DNA of 64,000 nucleotides. Origin: Flavobacteriales bacterium 34_180_T64. GTDB lineage: Bacteria > Bacteroidota > Bacteroidia > Flavobacteriales > Flavobacteriaceae. A model generated the notes under the pieces. The model worked only from the letters and a program-made list of their open reading frames with translations. It was not told where the DNA came from and ran no database searches. Shown in pieces: positions 7,796-16,412 of this stretch (within the stretch, counting starts at the first letter, position 1; each line of letters starts with the position of its first letter). The position numbers and the translations under genes are program-made. The DNA is taken from NCBI GenBank assembly GCA_002162765.1, contig MAAR01000006.1, positions 147,430-211,429 of the forward strand. The letters run 5' to 3'.

Positions 7796-8131
7796 TCAAT
7801 GGCGTTTTTCTTTGTCCATGATTTCTTTAATCTTACGTTCTTCCCAGTTTTTTCCGAAGAAAAAATCTGGTCCATAGATTCCTAAAAAGTGAAATAACAA
7901 ACCAATTCCCCAAAAAATTGCCGTAGCGAACGTACCGAAGTGCCAAAAATTGCCTGTATTTACTCCTATCAAAACAATTAAAAAAATGTTTACTACGATA
8001 TAGGATGCAAGATGCCAATAAAACCCTTTTAAATTATCGAGCTTTTTTCGGGCTCTTATGTACGCTTCTTCTTTAATAAATCGTTGTTTTGATTCGTCTT
8101 TTTGATGTGATTCTAATTTATAATTCTCCAT
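7796..8131 (-). CDS. 2TM-domain membrane protein
   Basis: 111 residues from the ATG at 8131, which follows the kinase stop codon by 11 bases; an in-frame start at 8152 would overlap the kinase gene. The protein has an N-terminal charged helix (YIRARKKLDNLKGFYWHL), two membrane helices (about 42-62 and 70-90) and the C-terminal signature GKNWEERKIKEIMDKE. It is close in design to the kinase's own C-terminal domain (GRNWEKRKIEKFMRDE), so the two probably derive from one duplication. The function is unknown. Confidence 0.85.
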   Translation of the reverse strand: MENYKLESHQKDESKQRFIKEEAYIRARKKLDNLKGFYWHLASYIVVNIFLIVLIGVNTGNFWHFGTFATAIFWGIGLLFHFLGIYGPDFFFGKNWEERKIKEIMDKEKRH

Positions 8132-8142
8132 GACTCTAGATA

Positions 8143-9492
8143 TTAATTCCAATGTTGTTCTTCTTCGTCTCTCATAAATTTCTCTATCTTACGTTTTTCC
8201 CAATTGCGCCCAAAAGCACCATCGTTTACAAAAACTCTAAATCCTTGAATAGTCAGTCCTAGTCCCCATCCAAACATTGGAAACCAAAACCATTGAATGG
8301 TATGTGGTGTAAAGCGATACCAAATAAAAATTAGAAATGGAATAACAACTACGTAAGAGATTAAACTGTAATAAAAGCCTTTAAGTTCTTCGACATGGTT
8401 GCGCGCTCTTACGTAACTCTCGTCAATTTGTGATGATGTATGTGATTGTGTTCTCATGATTGATATTTGTTTAGTGAGCATTGGAATTGCAACTGCAAAA
8501 CGTTTTGCTCCTTGATTAATTTGTACTCTTTTTTTTGTTAATAATTGATAGCGCTGTTTGATGTTTTCTAATCCTACTCCACTACTCTTTTTTACAATTT
8601 GTTTCGGTTGCAAGTTGTTTTCAACAATCAAATTGTCGCCTGATTCATAGATCTTAATATGTAATGGTTTACTACTTGTGACCATATTGTGCTTTACTGC
8701 ATTTTCTAGAAGCAACTGCAAGGATAAAGGCACGACTTTACTTTCTGGATTTGAAGCTTTGTCTGGAATTTCAAAAATGATACTATCTTCAAATCTCATT
8801 TTTAAAAGCGACATATAGGTTCTTGCAAAATCTAGCTCCTCGTCTACCGTTACAATATCTTTGTTTTTTTGTTCAAGCACATATCTGTAAACCTTTGACA
8901 ATGAGGTGGTAAACCTTTGTGCGTTATCAGGGTTTTCTTCAATTAAACTTGTTAATACATTTAAGCTATTGAACAAGAAATGAGGATCTAATTGATTCTT
9001 TAATGCATCGAATTTTGCACTTGCCGTACCAGCAATTACCTTTTGTTCTTTAATCTTATGCTTTTGGTAACTATTATAAAAATAGAACACATGAAAGATG
9101 ATAACAATAGTTAGCGTAATCCATAAACCAAACTGATAAGGCTCAAGCGTTTCATTGGCAATAAACGATTCAAAAGTTATTCCATTATAAAACAATGCTG
9201 TGGCAACTCTAAGCACAAATAACCCAATTAAAGTAATTACTATCGAACCAAGCATTCCTATAATTATTCGTTTTACTTTATCACCTGGTTTCCAATTTAT
9301 ACGCGCCATATAATCGAAAAAATATATGTTAGAAAAACCTAAAATAAACGAATACAACTGATAGAATGCAAATACAATAAAAAACTCATTAAGGTTGTTA
9401 AATTGAAATCCATCGGATAGTAAGTTACTTACTACAAATACAATACATCCAATTGCGAACGTAATAATGATATTTTTTACTAATTTTTTCAT
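8143..9492 (-). CDS. LytS-type sensor histidine kinase fused to a C-terminal 2TM domain
   Basis: 449 residues from the ATG at 9492; a TTG lies 12 bases further upstream. The N-terminal region has about four predicted membrane helices (10-30, 38-58, 75-100, 122-140). A His_kinase domain follows with phospho-acceptor His171 in QLDPHFLFNSLN and a Bergerat-type ATPase with LLLENAVKHN and GVGLENIKQRY. From about residue 365 it ends in a 2TM domain (YVRARNHVEELKGFYYSL, two helices, GRNWEKRKIEKFM). The LytS part should phosphorylate the LytTR regulator encoded at the end of the operon. The fused 2TM domain resembles the two free-standing 2TM proteins encoded just downstream. Confidence 0.9.
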   Translation of the reverse strand: MKKLVKNIIITFAIGCIVFVVSNLLSDGFQFNNLNEFFIVFAFYQLYSFILGFSNIYFFDYMARINWKPGDKVKRIIIGMLGSIVITLIGLFVLRVATALFYNGITFESFIANETLEPYQFGLWITLTIVIIFHVFYFYNSYQKHKIKEQKVIAGTASAKFDALKNQLDPHFLFNSLNVLTSLIEENPDNAQRFTTSLSKVYRYVLEQKNKDIVTVDEELDFARTYMSLLKMRFEDSIIFEIPDKASNPESKVVPLSLQLLLENAVKHNMVTSSKPLHIKIYESGDNLIVENNLQPKQIVKKSSGVGLENIKQRYQLLTKKRVQINQGAKRFAVAIPMLTKQISIMRTQSHTSSQIDESYVRARNHVEELKGFYYSLISYVVVIPFLIFIWYRFTPHTIQWFWFPMFGWGLGLTIQGFRVFVNDGAFGRNWEKRKIEKFMRDEEEQHWN

Positions 9493-9525
9493 AATGCTAT
9501 TCAATTGGCTTCAATACTATTTAAT

Positions 9526-10146
9526 TTATTGACAAGATGCTAATACTTGTTCCGCGCGTTCTTTACCCCAATCTGGATGAAACGGAGATTCAGGTTTAAA
9601 GTTAGCAAAAAGTTCTAAAGCCTTTTCAATATCTTTACAAAAGGGCTTCGTGTCCTGTTTGAAAAAACGAGCACTTCCCATTCCCCATTCTGCTTTTCCA
9701 TAAACGACTCTTGGATTTTCTGGTGCCAGAACTTCTGCTTTAGCATAAAGCTCTGCTATTTTAGTGGAATATTTCATACCATAGGTCATACCATCAAAAG
9801 CCACCCAATTTGTAAATACATGTGCTTGCATAATTAATAATTCTGGATTGTTCTCACTGACACGTATGGCAAGATCTAAGTGATTTTGTGCCTTTTCTAA
9901 TTGAGCTCTAAGAATAGTTTCATCTTTTTGCCCCCAGCTTTTTAAGCTATTCATTTGAGCAATATAATAATGTGGTAGCCATTGCTCAGATTCTGCTTTC
10001 GAAATGCGTTCGAACATGTTTTCTGCTTCTTCCCAATTATTTGCTTCCCAAAGGCCAAATGCTTTTTGCATGCCTTTCTCGTAATTTGTTTGTGCGTTAG
10101 TAATTGTAGACACTAGAACTAATGCAAGAATGATAAAATGTTTCAT
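9526..10146 (-). CDS. Exported TPR-like protein
   Basis: 206 residues with a signal peptide ending in TNAQ (about residue 19). Helical repeats with TPR character follow (FGLWEANNWEEAENMFERI, HLDLAIRVSENNPELLIMQA, LYAKAEVLAPENPRVVYGKA), and the C-terminus has WGKERAEQVLASC. It is the likely first gene of the operon leading into the kinase, 2TM proteins and regulator, with 33 bases to the kinase ATG. A periplasmic scaffold or accessory role is inferred. No enzymatic motif is visible. Confidence 0.75.
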   Translation of the reverse strand: MKHFIILALVLVSTITNAQTNYEKGMQKAFGLWEANNWEEAENMFERISKAESEQWLPHYYIAQMNSLKSWGQKDETILRAQLEKAQNHLDLAIRVSENNPELLIMQAHVFTNWVAFDGMTYGMKYSTKIAELYAKAEVLAPENPRVVYGKAEWGMGSARFFKQDTKPFCKDIEKALELFANFKPESPFHPDWGKERAEQVLASCQ

Positions 10147-10321
10147 GATTATGTGTTTTTAATTATGAAGCAAATATCTAACGAAACAAGTTTGATTGAA
10201 AAGGAGACTTACTGAATTGTAATTTTAGATGGATGAATTGTTATTCGAAGAAAAATACACTTATAAAAAAGACTAATAGTCTAAGAAAAAGCAATTTAAA
10301 CGCATAAGGAAGACTTCATAA

Positions 10322-11017
10322 TTACTTATTATAAGCATCTACGTATGCTTTGGCTCTACTATTTCCTGTATTATACTCGTAGGCTTGTTTATAATTAGTA
10401 TATGCTTGTAAACTATCGCCACTAAGTAAATACGCCTCAGCCAAACTATCATAAACATTATTACTTTTTGGAAATAAAGTAACATTCATTTCGAATACAT
10501 CTATGGCATTTTTATATTCTTTTTTTCGTAAATGCCTATATCCTATTGAATTAAAATCACTTTCATTTAAAAACACACTCGTCGAGTCTTGTTTTTGAAT
10601 TTCTAAATAACCAATAAGTGCTTTATCATACTCCTTATCATTTAAATACATATTTGGTGTTTTATACGAATCGTCCACTTTTAAATAATCATAGGTGATC
10701 TTGGTTACATCATCTTCAGGAAATACTGACATATACCGTTTTTTTGTTTCTGGATGCTGAACAAAATGAAGTTTCTTATACATGTCAACAATAAAAAATA
10801 CATTCTCATCCAACACAACAGGTTCTATCTTCTCTGCACCTTTCCATTTTATGAATAATTTTTTATTTTCATAATATACGTCGACTATTTCTTCTTGATT
10901 ATACAAGTAACGACCAGAAGTTTGCTCCATGAACTCCGGCGAATAATCTATAGTTTTTGAGCAACTTGAAATTAAAATGGTGAGGAATAGTACAACAAGT
11001 GATGTTTTAGTTTTCAT
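10322..11017 (-). CDS. Lipoprotein with C-terminal TPR repeats
   Basis: 231 residues from the ATG at 11017. The open frame continues to 11068, but that extension lies inside the terminator of the upstream gene. The lipoprotein signal peptide is MKTKTSLVVLFLTILISSCS. The first half is beta-rich (RYLYNQEEIVDVYYENKKLF; residues 35-115). The second half has TPR-like pairs (YDKALIGYLEIQ, YKNAIDVFEMNVTLFP, YDSLAEAYLLSGDSLQAYTN). Related Bacteroidota proteins pair such TPR tails with beta-lactamase or hydrolase domains, but none is recognisable here. Function unknown. Confidence 0.72.
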   Translation of the reverse strand: MKTKTSLVVLFLTILISSCSKTIDYSPEFMEQTSGRYLYNQEEIVDVYYENKKLFIKWKGAEKIEPVVLDENVFFIVDMYKKLHFVQHPETKKRYMSVFPEDDVTKITYDYLKVDDSYKTPNMYLNDKEYDKALIGYLEIQKQDSTSVFLNESDFNSIGYRHLRKKEYKNAIDVFEMNVTLFPKSNNVYDSLAEAYLLSGDSLQAYTNYKQAYEYNTGNSRAKAYVDAYNK

Positions 11018-11052
11018 TTTAACAGTGGTTGATTGATTAAAATATAACGAGC

Positions 11053-11090
11053 AAAAAAAAAGTCTCATTATAAATGAGACGATTTTTTTT
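11053..11090 (-). terminator. Bidirectional-looking terminator after the peptidylprolyl isomerase gene
   Basis: The stem GTCTCATT (11062-11069) pairs with AATGAGAC (11073-11080). It is flanked by nine A on one side and eight T on the other, 46 bases past the isomerase stop codon. Confidence 0.85.
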
Positions 11091-11126
11091 GAATAATGTT
11101 ACTGATATAGTGTTGAAATATGTGTC

Positions 11127-12059
11127 TTATTTAACATCCATTAACTCAACATCAAAAACTAATGTTGCGTCTGGTGGAATTACACCACCTGCTCCAGCAG
11201 ATCCATAACCTAAATCACTAGGAATCACCAAACGTGCTTTATCACCAACGTTTAGTAAGCAAATCCCTTCATCCCATCCTGGTATTACTTGTCCAACTCC
11301 AACTTGAAAATCTAAGGGTTTATTACGCTTATAAGAAGAATCAAAGACAGTTCCATCAGCCAATTGTCCTTTATAATGAACTGAAACCATTTTTCCAGCT
11401 TCCGCTTTAGTTCCATTTCCTTTTTGAATAACTTGATATCTTAGACCACTTTTAGTTTCATCAAAACCTGTTGCTAATTTATCTAATTCAGCTTTTACGG
11501 CCTCACGATCAGCAGCAACACGTTTTTCACGAGCCCCTTCAAACGTTCTAAATGCTTCAATACCATTGAAATTCTCAGCCTCTGAACCAACTCTAATTAT
11601 TTCTAAAGTCTCTAGTTCATCACCTTGAGCCACAGCATCAACCACATCTTGTCCTTCAATTACTTTTCCAAAAACGGTATGCATATTATCCAACCATGGT
11701 GTTTCGATATGTGTAATAAAAAACTGACTCCCATTGGTTCCGGGTCCTGCATTCGCCATAGAAAGTACTCCTGGAGCATCATGCTTCAAATCTGGATGAA
11801 ATTCATCCTCAAACTTATATCCAGGATTTCCTGATCCTGATCCTAAAGGACACCCCCCTTGAATCATAAAATCTGGAATCACTCTATGAAATTTTAATCC
11901 ATTATAATAAGGATTTCCTTGAGGCTTCGTAGAGTTTTCCATATTCCCTTCTGCCAAAGCAACGAAATTACCTACTGTTCCTGGTGTTTTTTGATATTCC
12001 AAAGCGACTACTATTTCGCCTTTTGTTGTATTAAATTTTGCGTATAAACCGTCTTGCAT
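11127..12059 (-). CDS. Cyclophilin-FKBP fusion peptidylprolyl isomerase
   Basis: 310 residues with two unrelated prolyl isomerase folds. Residues 1 to about 165 are a cyclophilin, with the catalytic Arg in FHRVIPDFMIQGG, GTNGSQFFIT and the WLDNMHTVFGKV motif. A charged helical linker (about 170-200) follows. Residues about 205-310 are an FKBP domain (VSVHYKGQLADGTVFDSS, QVIPGWDEG, GYGSAGAGGVIPP, LVFDVELMDV). Such dual-family immunophilins are known in Flavobacteria. No signal peptide is present, so it is likely a cytoplasmic folding helper. It has a -7 element upstream and a strong terminator downstream. Confidence 0.94.
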   Translation of the reverse strand: MQDGLYAKFNTTKGEIVVALEYQKTPGTVGNFVALAEGNMENSTKPQGNPYYNGLKFHRVIPDFMIQGGCPLGSGSGNPGYKFEDEFHPDLKHDAPGVLSMANAGPGTNGSQFFITHIETPWLDNMHTVFGKVIEGQDVVDAVAQGDELETLEIIRVGSEAENFNGIEAFRTFEGAREKRVAADREAVKAELDKLATGFDETKSGLRYQVIQKGNGTKAEAGKMVSVHYKGQLADGTVFDSSYKRNKPLDFQVGVGQVIPGWDEGICLLNVGDKARLVIPSDLGYGSAGAGGVIPPDATLVFDVELMDVK

Positions 12060-12084
12060 TGTCTTGATTATTAATTTAGAAGTG

Positions 12085-12092
12085 CAAAGATA
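12085..12092 (-). promoter_or_regulatory. -7 element before the cyclophilin-FKBP gene
   Basis: Minus-strand TATCTTTG is an exact TAnnTTTG match, 25 bases upstream of the start codon. No convincing -33 TTG is found at the expected distance. Confidence 0.45.
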
Positions 12093-12121
12093 CTAAACAA
12101 TATTAGAAGTTAGTATTTGGA

Positions 12122-12152
12122 TTTGGGTTTTGTATTTTAAAACGTAGTTTTG
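12122..12152 (+). promoter_or_regulatory. Promoter for the 12169-13161 gene pair
   Basis: TTTG (12122-12125), 19 bases, then TAGTTTTG (12145-12152): both elements match the Bacteroidota consensus exactly with standard spacing. The ATG follows 16 bases later. Confidence 0.68.
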
Positions 12153-12168
12153 CACAAAACATTAGTAA

Positions 12169-12627
12169 ATGAAATTTTCCTTCTCAAAATTAAAATCTTC
12201 TAAAGAAAACTCTAAAATTAATTCGGAGGCGGTTGACAAAGCCTTTATTTCTGATATAGTTAAAGATGTCGACAATGAACCATTTGCCATTTCTAATCAA
12301 AATGTATTGTATGCTGGTTTAAATGAATTAGGTGGCTACCATGTTTTTCAAACGGTTAATGTTGGAAAATTTTTCACAAAGACAGTCAAAGGCGTTCAAT
12401 TGTCAATTATAGGAAAGGGTTTTGAAATTCAATTAGATTCTGATATGGTTGAATTAGAATCTGAGCGAAGTAGTATCCCTAATCGAAATATTTCAGCAAT
12501 TGATTTTCAAATTGAACCTGATGATTTAGATAAAATTCAAGCCAAAAGAATAGAAAAAATGGTACTTCATTCTAAAAAGCAGACCGTTGAATTTGAAATA
12601 TTTAACAGTGAAAAACTCAGTAACTAA
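12169..12627 (+). CDS. Conserved hypothetical cytoplasmic protein
   Basis: 152 residues with no signal peptide or membrane helix. The N-terminus is Ser/Lys-rich (FSFSKLKSSKENSK), followed by an alpha/beta region that includes GKFFTKTVKGVQLSIIGKGF and a stretch near 100-125 reading AIDFQIEPDDLDKI. I do not recognise the family. It has a good promoter and is followed after 9 bases by a GNAT acetyltransferase gene, so the two are probably cotranscribed. Confidence 0.7.
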   Translation: MKFSFSKLKSSKENSKINSEAVDKAFISDIVKDVDNEPFAISNQNVLYAGLNELGGYHVFQTVNVGKFFTKTVKGVQLSIIGKGFEIQLDSDMVELESERSSIPNRNISAIDFQIEPDDLDKIQAKRIEKMVLHSKKQTVEFEIFNSEKLSN

Positions 12628-12636
12628 TCAAAATAA

Positions 12637-13161
12637 ATGAATGCTCTAGATATACGAAAGGCTACCATAAATGACGCAGAAATTATTGCCTTACTAGCGA
12701 GAGTCACGTTTAGAGAAAGCTTTGGTTATTTATTCAGTAATCAACAAGATTTGATAGACTATTTTGAACATACTTTTTCTGTTGACAAAATTAAGAATGG
12801 CATACAAAAAAAAAACAATGTATTCTGGCTTGCCCTATTAAATGAATTACCAGTAGGCTATGCAAAACTCAAAAAACATTCAACAACAGAATTTTTAGAT
12901 CAGACCCATCAGATTTCTCAGCTTCAAAAAATTTATATTCTCAATGATTTTTTAGGACAACATATAGGGCAGCAATTACAAGACGCCATATTCGACGAGG
13001 TTAGAACACTTAAGTCTACGCATTTATGGCTTTCTGTTTATAATGGTAATCCAAAAGCTATTTCTTTTTATAAGCGACATGGATTTACGTCTATAGGAAC
13101 ACACAATTTTAGTATTGGTAAAGAAACATTTGAATTTACAGTGATGGACAAACCATTCTAA
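12637..13161 (+). CDS. GNAT-family N-acetyltransferase
   Basis: 174 residues. It starts with the typical IRKATINDAEIIALLA strand and helix. It has a central KIYILNDFLGQHIGQQL segment (about 105-118), a degenerate version of the acetyl-CoA pyrophosphate loop (Q/R-x2-G-x-G/A). It ends with LWLSVYNGNPKAISFYKRHGF (about 129-149), the conserved GNAT motif B. The protein should transfer an acetyl group from acetyl-CoA to an amine; the substrate is unknown. It overlaps the end of convergent recQ by 4 bases. Confidence 0.9.
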   Translation: MNALDIRKATINDAEIIALLARVTFRESFGYLFSNQQDLIDYFEHTFSVDKIKNGIQKKNNVFWLALLNELPVGYAKLKKHSTTEFLDQTHQISQLQKIYILNDFLGQHIGQQLQDAIFDEVRTLKSTHLWLSVYNGNPKAISFYKRHGFTSIGTHNFSIGKETFEFTVMDKPF

Positions 13162-15359
13162 TTAGCGACTTCACTCATAAATTTTATACGGTAAAGACGT
13201 AAGTCTTCATCTTCGTAATCGCCATCAAATTCATCTATCGCATCAGAAATCTTATCCGTTTCAGAATCCATAAAATAGTCATGAATTTCTTCTTGCTGAT
13301 CTTCGTCTAAAACCTCATCAATCCAATAGTTAATATTTAGCTTAGTGCCAGAAAACACAATAGCTTCAAGCTCTTTAATAAATTCGCTCATAGTCATACC
13401 TTTGGCAGCTGCAAGTTCATCAAAATTTAATTTTCTATCAATATTTTGAATAATATATAATTTTAAAGCTGAATTTGAACCCGTACTTTTAACGACTAAA
13501 TCATCGGGTCTTGTAATATCGTTTTCTTCAACATAATTAGAAATTAGCGCTACAAAATCATTTCCATATTTTTTCGCTTTACCTTCTCCAACACCATGTA
13601 CATTACTAAGTTCTTCTAAAGTTATTGGGTATTTCAGCGCCATATCTTCTAAAGAAGGATCTTGAAACACAACAAATGGTGGAACACCAAGTTGTTTAGC
13701 ATTTCGTTTTCTTAGATCTTTTAGCATACGCATTAACTTCTCATCAGCAACGCCGCCGCCACCTTTTGCTGCCGTAATAATACCATCGTCACTGCCTATA
13801 TCAAACACATGATCTTCAGTCATCATAAAGGAATTTGGATTTGAAATGTAATCCCTTCCCTGAGGTGAAAGTCTCAAAACACCATAGGTTTCAATATCTT
13901 TTTTCAAATATCCAGCAACTAACACCTGTCGAATCAAAGCCATCCAATAGCGATTATCTTTGTCTTTACCTATACCAAAAAAGGGTTGAGTATCTGTTTT
14001 ATGTGAAGAAATTAAAGCATTCGCCTGACCAATTATGACTTGAACTAAATCTTTCGATTTATATTTTTCATTGGTTTTATTTACAGTTTCTAGAAGTTTA
14101 GCAACATCTTTTTTAGCTTCATTTTGTTTTTTGGGATTTCGAACATTATCATCCATATCACCACCTTCTCCCGTTTCATTATCAAATGCTTCTCCAAAAT
14201 AATGAAGTATGAATTTTCGTCTCGATATAGAACTTTCGGCAAATGCAACTACTTCCTGCAATAAAGCCTGACCAATTTCTTGTTCAGCAACAGGCTTACC
14301 AGACATAAATTTTTCTAATTTTTCAATATCCTTATACGCATAATACGCCAAACAATGTCCTTCACCTCCATCACGTCCTGCTCTACCCGTTTCTTGATAA
14401 TAGCTTTCAATACTCTTAGGCATATCATGATGAATTACAAATCGAACATCTGGTTTATCAATTCCCATTCCGAATGCAATTGTTGCAACAACAACATCTG
14501 TATCCTCCATTAAAAACATATCTTGATGTTTCACTCTTGTTTTTGGATCCAGACCTGCATGATATGGAACCGCTTTCACACCATTAACTTGAAGGACTTG
14601 CGCCAACTCTTCTACACGTTTTCTACTTAAACAGTATACAATTCCCGACTTACCGTCATTTTGTTTTACAAAGCGAATAATATCTGCATCTACATTTTTT
14701 GTTTTCGGGCGAATTTCATAATACAAATTCGGTCTATTAAACGACGCTTTAAATGTTGTAGCATCTGTTATATCTAAACTCTTTAGTATATCTTCTTGCA
14801 CCTTAGGAGTTGCTGTAGCAGTAAGCCCAACAATTGGAATATTATCTCCAATACGTTTAATGATATGTCTTAAGTTTCGGTACTCTGGTCTAAAATCATG
14901 TCCCCATTCACTAATACAATGTGCTTCATCAACGGCCATAAATGAAATCGTAACCGATCTTAAAAACTCAACATTTTCTTCTTTGGTTAATGACTCTGGT
15001 GCAACATATAATAACTTAGTTACCCCATTAGTTATATCTTCCTTGACTTTTTTTACTTCCGTTTTATTTAGTGAAGAATTTAAAACATGCGCAACCCCTT
15101 CCACATTAGAAACACCTCTAATCGCATCTACTTGGTTCTTCATAAGTGCAATTAAAGGTGAAACTATAATTGCAGTGCCATCTTTAATAAGTGCTGGCAA
15201 TTGATAACATAAAGATTTACCGCCACCAGTTGGCATAATAACAAACGTATTGTTATTCGCCACTACACTCTCAATTACCTTTTCTTGAAGTCCTTTAAAT
15301 TTTGAAAAACCAAAGTATTTTTTTAGTGCTGAATGTAAATCAATTTCTTTTGTACTCAT
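13158..15359 (-). CDS. recQ: ATP-dependent DNA helicase RecQ
   Basis: 733 residues. Superfamily 2 helicase motifs are clear: Walker A TGGGKS (44-49), DEAH at 144-147 followed by CISEWGHDFRPEYRNL, SAT-type TATATP, and motif VI ETGRAGRDG. An RQC zinc/winged-helix region (about 350-530) and an HRDC domain (about 548-630, RNAKQLGVPPFVVFQD) follow. The length and acidic C-terminal extension (EDQQEEIHDYFMDSETDK, DEFDGDYEDEDLRLY) match the Bacteroidota RecQ form. It unwinds 3'-5' at recombination intermediates and stalled forks. It is divergent from kdsD. Confidence 0.95.
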   Translation of the reverse strand: MSTKEIDLHSALKKYFGFSKFKGLQEKVIESVVANNNTFVIMPTGGGKSLCYQLPALIKDGTAIIVSPLIALMKNQVDAIRGVSNVEGVAHVLNSSLNKTEVKKVKEDITNGVTKLLYVAPESLTKEENVEFLRSVTISFMAVDEAHCISEWGHDFRPEYRNLRHIIKRIGDNIPIVGLTATATPKVQEDILKSLDITDATTFKASFNRPNLYYEIRPKTKNVDADIIRFVKQNDGKSGIVYCLSRKRVEELAQVLQVNGVKAVPYHAGLDPKTRVKHQDMFLMEDTDVVVATIAFGMGIDKPDVRFVIHHDMPKSIESYYQETGRAGRDGGEGHCLAYYAYKDIEKLEKFMSGKPVAEQEIGQALLQEVVAFAESSISRRKFILHYFGEAFDNETGEGGDMDDNVRNPKKQNEAKKDVAKLLETVNKTNEKYKSKDLVQVIIGQANALISSHKTDTQPFFGIGKDKDNRYWMALIRQVLVAGYLKKDIETYGVLRLSPQGRDYISNPNSFMMTEDHVFDIGSDDGIITAAKGGGGVADEKLMRMLKDLRKRNAKQLGVPPFVVFQDPSLEDMALKYPITLEELSNVHGVGEGKAKKYGNDFVALISNYVEENDITRPDDLVVKSTGSNSALKLYIIQNIDRKLNFDELAAAKGMTMSEFIKELEAIVFSGTKLNINYWIDEVLDEDQQEEIHDYFMDSETDKISDAIDEFDGDYEDEDLRLYRIKFMSEVAN

Positions 15360-15381
15360 TAATCCCTATTAGTATTTTATA

Positions 15382-15389
15382 TACATTTG
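15382..15389 (+). promoter_or_regulatory. -7 element before kdsD
   Basis: TACATTTG matches TAnnTTTG exactly, 57 bases upstream of the TTG start of kdsD. No -33 element is seen at the usual spacing. Confidence 0.4.
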
Positions 15390-15446
15390 CATAAGATTAA
15401 AGATAACAATTTCTTTAGATGCATCAAACCCAAAAATCAATAAATT

Positions 15447-16412
15447 TTGAACATAAAAACTTCTATTCTTAATACCGCAAAAAAGACCATAGATTTAGAG
15501 CGAGATGCTATTGCCAATTTAACACATTTACTTACCGATGATTTTGCAGATGCAGTTTCACTTATTTATAGTTCTAAAGGGAGAGTTATTATTACTGGAA
15601 TTGGCAAAAGTGCCATTATTGCTAATAAAATTGTAGCAACATTAAATTCTACAGGGACACCTTCTGTATTTATGCATGCGGCTGATGCTATTCATGGAGA
15701 CCTAGGTTTGATTTTGGAGGATGATGTTGTAATCTGCATTTCTAAAAGTGGAAATACCCCAGAAATTAAAGTTTTAGTCCCACTTATTAAGAACGCAAAA
15801 AATAAAATGATCGCAATTACGGGCAACAAAACATCATTTTTAGGTCAGCAGTCTGATTTTGTTTTGAATGCATTTGTTGAGCAAGAAGCATGTCCTAATA
15901 ATTTAGCACCTACAACAAGCACCACAGCTCAGTTAGTTATTGGAGATGCCTTAGCGGTTTGTTTGTTGGAATTACGAGGATTTTCTAGTACCGATTTTGC
16001 CAAATATCATCCAGGAGGGGCTTTAGGCAAACGACTTTATTTACGGGTTAATGATTTATCATCGGTAAATCAAAAACCACAGGTTGCTTTAAACACTAAT
16101 GTTAAGGATGTGATTGTAGAAATTTCTGAAAAAATGCTAGGTGTAACCGCTGTTGTTAATGATCAAAAAATAGTAGGTATAATTACTGACGGAGATTTAA
16201 GGCGGATGCTCACAAAAAGTGATGCTTTCATCCATTTAACTGCAAAGGACATCATGAGTGAGAATCCGAAGCGAATTGATGAAAACGCCATGGCTGTTGA
16301 TGCCATGGAACTGATGGAAACAAACGGCATATCTCAATTACTTGTTGAAAATAACGGTAACTATGCTGGCGTTGTGCATTTACATGATCTAATTAAAGAA
16401 GGTATTATCTAA
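15447..16412 (+). CDS. kdsD: Arabinose-5-phosphate isomerase, KpsF/GutQ family
   Basis: 321 residues starting at TTG, the only reasonable start in frame ahead of the conserved helix. A SIS sugar-phosphate isomerase domain (about 35-180) contains GIGKSAIIANKIVATLNSTG, HGDLGLI and SKSGNTPEI. Two CBS domains follow (about 205-321; GIITDGDLRR). The enzyme converts D-ribulose 5-phosphate to D-arabinose 5-phosphate, the first step to Kdo for lipid A core. It overlaps tatC by one base (TAATG), so the two are translationally coupled. lptB downstream fits an envelope-biogenesis operon. Confidence 0.93.
   Translation: MNIKTSILNTAKKTIDLERDAIANLTHLLTDDFADAVSLIYSSKGRVIITGIGKSAIIANKIVATLNSTGTPSVFMHAADAIHGDLGLILEDDVVICISKSGNTPEIKVLVPLIKNAKNKMIAITGNKTSFLGQQSDFVLNAFVEQEACPNNLAPTTSTTAQLVIGDALAVCLLELRGFSSTDFAKYHPGGALGKRLYLRVNDLSSVNQKPQVALNTNVKDVIVEISEKMLGVTAVVNDQKIVGIITDGDLRRMLTKSDAFIHLTAKDIMSENPKRIDENAMAVDAMELMETNGISQLLVENNGNYAGVVHLHDLIKEGII

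Noticed and set aside
10266..10286. Possible terminator hairpin after the lipoprotein gene
   Set aside because: The stem (AGACTA with TAGTCT) leaves almost no loop, so the usable stem is about 4 bp, too weak to call.
11018..11068. Upstream extension of the lipoprotein gene at 10322-11017
   Set aside because: It would start inside the terminator hairpin and would hide the lipoprotein signal peptide that begins at the ATG at 11017.
14860..15204. Plus-strand ORF of 114 codons opposite recQ
   Set aside because: It lies entirely antisense to the conserved helicase domain and has no domain of its own; the same holds for other antisense ORFs such as 835-1059, 5575-5832, 18492-18833 and 26839-27156.
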